In this document: positions 1 to 9,946 of the stretch, one piece after another | How the letters are laid out: the number at the start of each line of letters is the position of its first letter | Position numbering within the stretch: the stretch's first letter is position 1 | From: Spirogloea muscicola | Taxonomy: Eukaryota; Streptophyta; Zygnematophyceae; Spirogloeales; Spirogloeaceae | Assembly: GCA_009602725.1 (NCBI GenBank) | Contig: WELB01000095.1 | Location: forward strand, 438,475-455,163 | Direction of reading: 5' to 3' | Length of the DNA stretch: 16,689 nucleotides | Translations under genes and position numbers: made by a program | The notes under the pieces: model-generated | Seen by the model: only the letters and a program-made list of their open reading frames with translations | What the model was told of the DNA's origin: nothing | Database searches by the model: none

Positions 1-2
1 CC

Positions 3-1501
3 GCGCGGGCCCTCGCCCTCGCCGCGGCGCTGCTGGCCGCGCTCGCGGCGCCGGCCGCCAGGGCCTCTGGCGGCATCTGCGGCGTGCCTTCCGCTGGTGC
101 GGCCAAGCAACCCTCGTGGTCATCTGTGGTGTTGCGACTGGCTCTGGTTGGCCTCCCAGCCCTCCTCTGACTCCGCGCCACGCCGCGCCCGCCCGCCGCA
201 CTGCAGACCAGGCGTACTTCCAGCACAGCCAGATCGCCTGCCGCGACGGGTCCAAGACCATCCCCATCCTTCGCGTCAACGACGACTACTGCGACTGCCT
301 CGACGGCACCGACGAGCCTGGTCTGTGTGCTGCTTGCCTCGTCCGATCCGCCATTGGCAGCTCGGGTGAAGACCTTGGCTTCCCAGTGACACGGCCGTCG
401 CCCCGTGACGTCAAAGCTTGCCTCCGTGCTTGTCCGTTTCCTCTGCGCAGGAACGTCCGCGTGCCCAGATGGGAAATTCTACTGTCCCAACCGGGCTTAC
501 GTTCCCCGCATCATTCCCTCTTCTCAAGTCAACGACGGCATCTGCGGTAAGTAGTGTGCTCAGTGGGTGACACATTGTAAGCTTACTGTCAGCTAACTGT
601 GAGCTTACTCCATTCAGCACGGAGGAACTCGGCATAGGCTACAGCTGCCGCACTTCTCATGGCCTTCCTTACAGCAGCACATTTGTCAGCTTATCAAGGC
701 CTCTGACGGACATGCAATGTACTTATCTGACTCCTGCTTTCAGTTGGATTGTCGGCTCTACAGACTGTTGTGATGGAAGTGATGAGTGGGAGGGGGTAGT
801 GGTGTGCAAGAACACGTGCCTTGAAGCAGGCGCAGACTCTCGGAAGCAGCTTGCTGGGAAGGTGGCAACTTACCAGGCTGGGGTCAAGGCTCGGAAGCAA
901 TATGTGGAGCAGGCTGAGCAGCTCCAAAACCAGTGGAAGACTGAGCTGGAAGACCTGATGGAGAGTACGCCGGCGCTCAAGGAGACGGTCGACACTCTCA
1001 AAGGTAGTCTCCTGATCTTGTCCAGGTAGACATCTGTGCTATGTTTGGCAGTTGCTGTTCCTCTTGGAAAGTGGGCAAAAGTGCACATGGTAGGATAATT
1101 ACTGAGGGTTTAGTGAGGAGCTACCTTTTGTCAGTCAACTTTTCTGATTGCTTCAGAGCTGCATTGCGTTTGCTGCGCTGCATTGCGTCCGCTGGTCCGG
1201 TCTAGAATTGCTTGGTTCCATGATGGCTGGCCCATGCTGCGCTGCAAGCAAGGTTCAGCTTGGCTTCTCGCCAAAGTTGAAAGGTATGTTGTAGTGACGC
1301 CAGGCTTCGGATGGCGTGGGGGGGGGGATGGCAGAGGAAGAGCTTTCCAAAGACCCCGAGCTTCGCACGGCGGGGTTGAGGTTGCTCGTGCTCGTCCAGG
1401 CTCTGGTCGTGTGTGCAGTCGCCGCCACCTTCTTTCTGCGCCGTTGCTGGCGCAGGCGGCAGGCGCGGCGGCCGCTCCGCAAGCGGCGCCTGCAGCCTTG
1501 A
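3..1501 (+). CDS. Short PRKCSH / glucosidase II beta-like protein with C-terminal membrane anchor (5' partial)
   Basis: Exons are read at <3-96, 207-320, 451-546, 764-1003 and 1335-1501. All four introns are GT-AG and all sit in phase 1, which supports the model. The start codon lies before the window. Exon 1 encodes a hydrophobic Ala/Leu signal-peptide core. Exons 2-4 encode two LDLa-like modules diagnostic of the glucosidase II beta N-terminus: [21 protein letters not shown] and [12 protein letters not shown], then [17 protein letters not shown] and [10 protein letters not shown] charged coiled coil follows, ending at TVDTLK. Exon 5 gives [11 protein letters not shown], a hydrophobic segment of about 20 residues ([20 protein letters not shown]) and a very Arg-rich tail, then TGA. 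Full-length glucosidase II beta instead continues through an acidic region to an MRH lectin domain that recruits the catalytic alpha subunit; I find none here. From memory, plants also have N-terminal-only relatives (possibly At2g42390). The exon 5 acceptor follows a G-run and is weak, so a different 3' end is possible. Confidence 0.83.
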
Positions 1502-1680
1502 GCAGGAATCTTGGCAATTGGGGACTGTGCGGGGGTAATGACACAGCACAGGTAGTGGCTGAGGTCCGGCGCTTGCCAGTGGGGCTGACAAGAAGCAGAG
1601 AAGGCGCGCGGAGCATGAGATTGAAATGGAGGCCGATTAAAGCCAATACAGGGAAGAGAGAAGGGAATTTATTAGTCCGT

Positions 1681-1820
1681 CCTGGCTACTCTGGCCCCTT
1701 CGAACCTTTGTCAATTCTTTTAGGCTGGCTTTTCGCAGCCCTTGCCCCCATTGGGAGTACCACTTTTTCTGGCCCTCTACACGAAGCATTAAAAAAATAA
1801 AAAAATAAAAAAAAAAAAAC
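1681..1820 (+). mobile_element. Retroposon-like fragment (repeat copy 1) with A-rich tail
   Basis: Positions about 1690-1755 read CTGGCCCCTTCGAAC, TTTGT, ATTCTTTT, GGCTGGCTTTTCGCAGCCC and CCATTGGG. This matches, with substitutions, units at 6350-6425, 15700-15780 and 15850-16005. It is followed after about 35 bases by an A-rich run (1790-1820) broken by single T bases, as expected for the 3' tail of a LINE/SINE-type insertion. It lies just after the stop codon of the PRKCSH-like gene, so it may be part of that gene's 3' UTR or downstream spacer. No target-site duplication was recognised. Confidence 0.6.
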
Positions 1821-1913
1821 AAGCATAGCTGCTACGAATCACTCAGCGAGCCCTTTCTTCTACACCGAATACAGGCATCGCCCCCTCGACTGCAAGCTCT
1901 ACTGCCTAGAAGG

Positions 1914-2721
1914 ATGGCCGGCGCTCTCGCAAGTGCTGCGGGGTTGCCGCGGGGGGGCGTGGAGCAGCTCCGCCTCTGCGGCTGGTAGTAGCCAGCCTCT
2001 GCTGCACGCCAGACCGAGGTGGCCACTGCGCCATCCGCTGCCGTGGAACGGGCTCCGCCGCTTTTCCCACCACTCGACCTTCGCCGCAGTACCACGGCGG
2101 CAAGACTGTAGCAGGCACCCTTAGCCCTGCAGCCGGGTGTCCTTGCCCGACCTCGAGCAACGACACCTCCAACCCGACACCCGACATCTGTGTCGCCTGT
2201 ACCGGGTCTCTGCCGCCTCCACGCACTGCGGCGGTCCAGTGGCTCAGCCCGTTGATGTGGGCCTTGGGTCACTCGTGACGGTGGGCATGTCCTCCTGGCC
2301 AAAGCTGCCGGGCGTGATCGCGAGGGCGGTGCAGCTGGGGCTGTCGGCTGCGAGGTCAGCATCTCGTACCTGCACACGGCTCAACTTTTCTTTGCACCTC
2401 GTCTTGGTCTCACTCAATATTGGCGGTTGGATCGAGGCAGGTCTTCCTACTTCATGCTGGCATGGGCTGCGCAGCACGCATGCAAGTGCACGATCGTAAA
2501 TCTTAAATCTTGCGAGCACGCATTCAAGGGAGGTGGGGCTGACAATGTCAGTACCTCACTGCAGGACCGGTGAGCGGCGGTTGGGTGAGGTGGTCGACGT
2601 CCTGAGGCCTGGCCCGCTGGGCATCCTCGAGCAGAGATTTTCCGAGAGGGAGATTGCGGATGCGGAGGAAGCTGTGCAACAAGCTCAGGCCAAGTGGGCG
2701 CGGCTCAACGCACAGAGCTAG
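1914..2721 (+). CDS. Unrecognised small protein, three exons (about 149 aa)
   Basis: The model uses exons 1914-1984, 2133-2354 and 2565-2721, which join in phase 2 at both junctions to give 149 codons plus TAG. The ATG has a good context (AGGATGGCC). Acceptors CCCTGCAG and CACTGCAG are well formed. The donors are CTG|GTAGTA and GAG|GTCAGC. The N-terminus (MAGALASAAGLPRGG) is small, uncharged and slightly basic, which would suit an organellar or secretory leader. The middle exon has high GC3 and is hydrophobic, with VGLGSLVTVGMSSWPKLPG near its centre. The last exon is a strong amphipathic helix (FSEREIADAEEAVQQAQAKW). I do not recognise the family. The last exon loosely resembles the coil before the MRH domain of glucosidase II beta, so it could instead belong to a longer form of the upstream gene; but phase and the in-frame TAG favour a separate gene. 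Confidence is modest because no conserved motif anchors the model. Confidence 0.42.
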
Positions 2722-3779
2722 TGGCCGACAAGACCTGGAGGTAGCTGGGTATACTTGGCACTTGCTTAAAGATGACCATTTTCCTTTCAGTTTCACCTGC
2801 CACTATGAATAGCCGAAGCATAGTCATCAGTCAGCAAACAACTCTCGTTTTCTGTCAATGCAACAATTGTAGGTTCCTGGTCAGTGTGTATAGTCTTTGC
2901 TCCTCAGTAGTGACCATCTCAGCATTCGATGACTCCGTTGGAGGGAGACAAGGTTACGCCTCCTATTCTTTGTACATGCATGATCAAGGAGTGCACATAG
3001 AGCTGAAGTGAGCTTGTATTTTGAGTTGCATATTCGTGTCAGCACCACAAGACGGTGCTTCAGCCTTGAAGCAGTCAAAGTGAAATCAGCAATATTGAGT
3101 GGTGGCTGTCTACCATACCGCAAGCACCCTGCCTTCAGTGCTGTGTTTATGCCTTATGTTTTGCGGCTGGCTCTTTGCAACTCAAGCATCGGGAAGAAGG
3201 TGTGCAGGTTTGAGTTTGCGAGGGCCTTGTCGGAATTCCAGGCAGGAATATGGCTTTTCCAGGCAGGATTTATCGTGAGAGTTGTTCGACTAGCCTACTT
3301 CATGAGCATGTACTGCACAGCAGAGCATGTCAGCAAAGACGGAGGAGCTACACGATGTGCCATGTTGTGACACAGGGAAAGGGAGTGTGTCTTAAGTGAT
3401 GGAGGGCCTGAGTGGCCTAGTAAAAAGGCACGCACATCAACAGATTTACATCACGTGCTACCAAGCTGACCCGCTCAGGGGGACAAAGAGCACGGCAATC
3501 ACAGGTGCCAAGTGTACACCCATTGCAATATGCATGGGAGCATGCTCAATGCCAATTGTGCAATGGCTTGCAAGGAGGGCCACATCACCACGTGCACGGC
3601 CTCCTACACGGAAATGCCAAGCCGGGCAATGCTGGATATTCGCTTGTCAATAAGGACACGGTATTGTTTCGCCTCCGCTGCAAGATGTGCAACCTGTTTA
3701 TGGCAGCAAGCCAGTGGAAGTCAGCACCTTCACCTGACCTCACAAGAAAGGCAGCAGACTAGTGACCAGTGACTAGCTA
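2722..3779. other. Spacer of about 1.06 kb between tail-to-tail genes; no confident gene
   Basis: This holds the presumed 3' UTRs of the plus-strand gene ending at 2721 and the minus-strand RHIP1-like gene ending at 3780. Plus-strand open frames exist (3008-3370; 3505-3762), and all three plus frames are open over 3512-3653, so openness alone means little. The 3505-3762 frame follows a possible acceptor (ATCACAG at 3498-3504) and has two CxxC pairs. I see no MRH-domain exon here on the plus strand. A perfect 14-base palindrome, GCTATCATGATAGC, lies at 3776-3789 and overlaps the RHIP1-like stop codon. Confidence 0.5.
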
Positions 3780-5880
3780 TCATGATAGCATGGCCTGTAC
3801 CTCGGCTCTAAGTTTCAGACCGTCTCTTGCAGGTATCTCTCGTAGGTTGTCCATGAGGCCTGTCAAGATGTCCACAGCAGTCATTATTTTGTATCAAATC
3901 ACCATTTTGTCTAGTCATTCTCAACAATCTCTAAAAAAAGCGTGCCCATCCTTGGTGCGGGCTTGACATCAACTCAACCTGTCTCTGAGCAAGAAAAGTA
4001 GATCTGATACCTCTTGCACTACTCTCAGCGCTGTACGCAGATCGCCATAATCTTTGTAGTTCTCCAGCCGTACCTCTGCAATGAATTGCTCCAAGTGCAA
4101 TGTGGAGAGAAGAATTTAGGAGGCATTTATAATTTTGGACTTTAATTCATGATTCAGAGTTATGCTCCAAATGCCGAGGTTAGGTGTGAAATGCCCAAGA
4201 AGGGACCAATGCCATGCACATGCTTGCGCCACGTACTTGACTTTCCTCTGTCCGCTTGTGAACTCCTCAATTGCAAACTGGGCTCTCTCCTGTATTGATG
4301 CGCAAATGTCATGTAAAAGACACTCGCATGAGCACATTGCACAGTAGCACATTGCACAATAGATTCTTTGACAAGCTGTTAATCAGGGACAAGCAATGTA
4401 GACCTAAGAAGCTGCAAGGAAGGTAAATCAATGCAGCAGACCTGAAGTTTCTTATTCTCATTGCCTAGGCCCTGAATACGAGATGAGACGTCTTTGACTC
4501 GCCTTTCTGCAGAGGCGAGCTCTGCCTGCAGTTGGAGAATACACACTCATTACATTGCAAGAGCATGTGTTAGCTTGACACCTGTCATCATCTGATTACA
4601 TCCTCAACTTCGTAAATCTGTCAGCAATCTGTGGAGAATGCAGTACAGGCAGGCCTACAACTTACTTCCTCACTCCGCAGCCAGCCTAAGGTGTTGCGAT
4701 AGAGGAGTCGTCTTGGTCCTGTAGAGGTGCCCAAGAAGTTGTCAAAAGCAGTTATGAAAGGTCGTCGTGGCTTGGAAAGCTGCCCTCGTGTCCGACCGAC
4801 TTCAGTTGTGTACTATCACAACTGCAACCACCTTGTTTTGACCACTTCAGAGATCTCTGCCTCTCCCAAGGGTTGGGGAGGCACCTCGTAGTAGCAAGAC
4901 AACACTCGCTACTGCAGTTGCTGTTGATGCACCCGGATGCTCTGCTGCATAAATTGCAGCAGCTGCACAGACACAATGGTTGCGGAGGTATCAATTGGTA
5001 CAGGCAACCTCAGGCAAGAACCAGGACCCATGATCAATCATCCCCTTCAGAAAAAAAAAAAAAAATCGTGTATTTGAAAAACATCATCCCCTTCAGAAGC
5101 AATGATAGCCCTTGAGCGGTCACTTGCTCTTTCATTACAAGGCGTCTCCTGTTTCTGATACATGCAGTGCCTTTCAGTATTCATTCAAGGAGCTCGTATT
5201 ACCACCAGCTAGCCACCAGTGTCTTCTGACAAATCGATGCAGTATTTGCCTGCAGCAAGCTTGAACACTTCCTACATAAGGAAACTCTACGTCTTGCACC
5301 TCACGTCATATTTGCGAGGCCCATGCTAGCTTCACACGTACAGTTCAAATGCTTGAAGAAGACTTCCTCATAGTGGCCATAAAGTTCAGATGCTTGCGCA
5401 GCATAGCTCTGTGCTTCACAGACAGCATGCAGAAACCTTCCTTCAGTGAGGGCTGACATGGAAGGGGCGGTGCCTGCCGTTCGGTCTGCTACTTACGGAT
5501 CTTCTATACCACCCGCTTCTACTGGCTACGGCGAGGGGGTGAGCAGGCAAGCTGTCGGGCGATGGACAGCGTGTGATCGGTCACAGGACTTTGACAGCAT
5601 TGTGGACCAGCAGAAGAGCAGGCCAGGCTCACCACTGGGGAGCAGAAGTGAGAGGTGCCGCGGGCTGGTGGTTCGGACGGTCGGGGCAGCGCACCTTGGC
5701 CTCGTCGAGGTGCTGGCTCGTGGCGGCCTCCATGTGCGCGATCCCGGTGCGGGCGCGGCCAAAGGCCTCGTCCGCCGTGGTGGCGACGCTGTCGCGCAGC
5801 TGCTGCAGCGGCTCGCTGCCGGCGACGCGGTCCTCGAGCCACTGCCGCACGCTCTCGGCGTCGCGGCCCAGCGCGCCCAT
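3780..5880 (-). CDS. RHIP1-like coiled-coil membrane protein, eight exons (217 aa)
   Basis: Reading leftward, the exons are 5880-5695, 5408-5342, 4962-4885, 4718-4666, 4525-4442, 4088-4011, 3930-3903 and 3859-3780. They join in phase 0,1,1,0,0,0,1 and end in TGA. The ATG sits in a perfect GCCGCCATGG context. The order of features matches what I remember of Arabidopsis RHIP1 (RGS1-HXK1-interacting protein 1): a helical N-terminus ending near SQHLDEAK; SELYGHYEEV; an AAEHPG motif leading into a hydrophobic stretch ASVVLLLR (about residues 100-110); GPRRLLYRNTLGWLRSEE; a coiled coil AERRVKDVSSRIQGLGNENK; LRTALRVVQE; and GLMDNLREIPARDGLKLRAEV near the end. RHIP1 is reported to bind the RGS1 regulator and hexokinase 1 in plant glucose signalling. 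Function in this organism is inferred only. The 28-nt seventh exon (RLLRMTRQN) is supported by a strong pyrimidine tract and by restoring the spacing seen in the plant protein. The C-terminus is shorter than the plant protein. Confidence 0.72.
5037..5098. repeat. 16-bp direct repeats flanking a poly-A insert in intron 2 of the RHIP1-like gene
   Basis: ATCATCCCCTTCAGAA occurs at 5037-5052 and again, identically, at 5083-5098. Between the copies lie an A-run and the short sequence TCGTGTATTTGAAAAAC. The arrangement resembles a target-site duplication around a tiny A-rich insertion, although a local duplication by slippage would look similar. Confidence 0.7.
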
Positions 5881-6219
5881 GGCGGCGGCGGCGGCGGCCG
5901 CGGCAAGGACTGCGGCTGGGCGGGGAGCTCCACCGGCAGCGCGCCTGGTCGTTGGACTGGGGAGTGTCAAAGGGGCTGTGCCGTCGGGATTACCATGTGA
6001 GCCGCCACCCGTCTCGTCGCAGCGCCCGGAGTGATGGTGGTGATGGTGGTGGGACGACGGGGAAAGGCGGCGGCCGTCGGCTTCTCCACAAATATGATAG
6101 AAGAGCACCACCGGCTTGCTTTGGCAACCAATTCCATTCGCACCGCGCGCCTTCTCTCTTGTTGTCGGCTCCCACAGCCGCCTCTACTTTACCAGCCGTC
6201 AGCCTCATCCCTCTGGCTC

Positions 6220-6430
6220 TGTCCAGGGGACCCACTTCCAGGACCCTAGCCTCTCTGATTTGCGGCTGCTTAGCAGGGGTTACTGAGTGATTTGTAGCTG
6301 CTTTCTTTCTTTGTGTGCTTTGGTTTCTTAGCGCTTCCTCTGGCTTCCTCTGGCCCCCTTCTCGTTCTTTGTTCATTCTTTTTTGGGCTGGCTTGTCCAG
6401 CCCTCCTCAATGGGCGAGCCCTTTCTCATC
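6220..6430 (+). mobile_element. Dispersed repeat copy 2 (related to 15412-16005)
   Basis: The segment shares, in the same order, GGGGACCC..CCAGGA, GCGGCTGCTTAG (6262-6273, identical at 15560-15571), a GGGTTACT.GAGTG..T.GTAGCT block, TTTGTTCATTCTTTT, GGGCTGGCTTGTCCAGCCC and CTCAATGGGCGAGCCCTTTCT with the copy at 15521-15785. The GGGCTGG/CCAGCCC arms (6385-6391 and 6397-6403) can form a hairpin with a 5-nt loop. The GC-rich sequence after it (6430-6720) may be part of the same insertion, but I cannot show homology. Confidence 0.7.
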
Positions 6431-6702
6431 CGGATGCGCGTCCCCTTTCGTGGGCGGTGGTGCGGCCGAGACTGCGCGGGGGCACCCCGGTAGATGGCGG
6501 ACTGCCGGGCCCTCCCCCGCCGGGGTGCTCACCCAATCCGGGCCCCCGCGAGATCACTGGTCACGGGCGCCCCCCCGCACGGACTCCCAGTTTGGCTCCG
6601 CTGATAGAGTCATGCCCTCTGTGTGCACCTGGCTGGCTATTCCCATTTGTTTTAAATATTACCAGCCGCTTTCCTTCTCCCATTCCGGCGCCCCGCCGCC
6701 GC

Positions 6703-6703
6703 N
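6703..6703. other. Unresolved base (N) in a GC inverted repeat
   Basis: The N sits between CCCCGCCGCCGC and CGCGGCGGCG, an inverted GC repeat expected to fold back on itself. It may stand for more than one missing base. Confidence 0.9.
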
Positions 6704-6904
6704 CGCGGCGGCGCCGCCTCCGCCGGGCGCCTCGCCGGCCCCGGGGCGGCCCCGCAGCTCGGCACCCAGGCTTCCGCATCCCTGGGAGGCTGCTCGGGCC
6801 TCCACAGGCGGCATGCCCGGCCGGCGCCGCCGTCAGACCCCTTCCTGCAGCTGGCTCGCGCTCCGGGAAGATCCTCGCGCCAGACCCGAGGCCTTGTGAC
6901 TGCC

Positions 6905-9199
<2,295 letters not shown>

Positions 9200-9946
9200 G
9201 TTGGCAGTGTCCACCCTCCATAAGAAGGTCACCTTCACATTGTGACGCCTGCTCGAACTGACTCAGGACTCGACCAAGCTTAGTGCATATTACAGCCATG
9301 GATTCTGGGTATTAGCTGGCTAGATCGCAACCCTCTCTGCTCGGCCCGTGCTGCAGCTACACAATTAGCTGCATTTTCTAGCTGAGGTAGTGCACAGCAC
9401 AGGAACTAGTTACCACCTTATGCTCTTCATATCAACTTAGAGCATTGCCGAATGGTGTCTCTCTCAGGACGGAGCAATCACATCTGCAACTTAGCCTTGG
9501 ACTTCCTTAACAACTCTGCATGTGCCTCTGAAGGTTGTTAGCTTCTGCCAACTAAAGAAAGCATGGGCTCTGCAGCACTTGATTCTATCTAAAGTACTTG
9601 CACCCGCCATGCGCATCAGCTCTTGGCAGAAAGATTCGCTAGCTTACAGTCTGCAGGACATTAACGATTTCAATTTGCTTGCTCTGCCACTTGTGTCTTG
9701 AAGATCAGGCAAGAGAGCAAGTGAGAATACCATCGTAAGGAGGTGTCACATATGCCCAACTTGCTCAATCAGACACCTCTTAGTGACACTCTTGCAGAAG
9801 TCTGTCTAGGCAAACCGGTAACCTAGGCTGTAGCCTCTGCCGACTTACAGCACAGTCATCTCGATGCCACAGGAAGTGGAGGCTAGAGAACCGTCACTAA
9901 GGGACAGATCACAGTCAAGCTGGAGACCTGGCATCCTAAGCAGCCC
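9200..9946. other. Spacer between convergent TPI and CHCH genes; 3' UTRs, no gene seen
   Basis: The two stop codons face each other across 747 bases. No open frame with coding character, RNA gene or clear repeat was recognised. It should hold both 3' UTRs and polyadenylation sites. An AATAAA on the plus strand (within 9964-9970) lies inside the CHCH last exon, so it is not obviously the TPI signal. Confidence 0.6.

Larger units (their letters stand above)
5881..6904. promoter_or_regulatory. Divergent upstream region of the RHIP1-like and TPI genes
   Basis: These 1,024 bases separate two start codons pointing apart. The RHIP1-proximal part (5881-6060) is very GC-rich, with GCC/GGC runs and a GTG/ATG triplet microsatellite at about 6031-6055. 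A repeat fragment occupies 6220-6430. From 6430 to 6720 a very GC-rich block includes an N at 6703 inside an inverted GC repeat. Promoters for both genes presumably lie here; I see no clear TATA box at a convincing position. Confidence 0.45.

Noticed and set aside
1183-1800. 205-codon plus-strand frame across intron 4 and exon 5 of the PRKCSH-like gene
   Set aside because: It overlaps the exon that joins in phase with the LDLa exons, shows no family features, and runs into the repeat fragment.
2722-3779. MRH-domain exons of a full-length glucosidase II beta
   Set aside because: I looked for the conserved Cys pattern, a WNGP-type segment and EPSRCEY in all plus frames and found nothing convincing.
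3776-3789. 14-bp palindrome GCTATCATGATAGC as a regulatory site
   Set aside because: It is short, has no loop, overlaps a stop codon, and no second copy was noticed.
3800-3858. Alternative RHIP1-like last exon read as ASWTTYERYLQETV
   Set aside because: It requires skipping the 28-nt exon and gives a C-terminus unlike the plant protein, whereas the chosen frame matches GLMDNLREIPAR with exact spacing.
5629-6111. Upstream extension of the RHIP1-like frame beginning at 6111 with seven consecutive His residues
   Set aside because: The His run comes from a GTG/ATG microsatellite, the extension has no family support, and the ATG at 5880 has an ideal context and matches the start of the conserved region.
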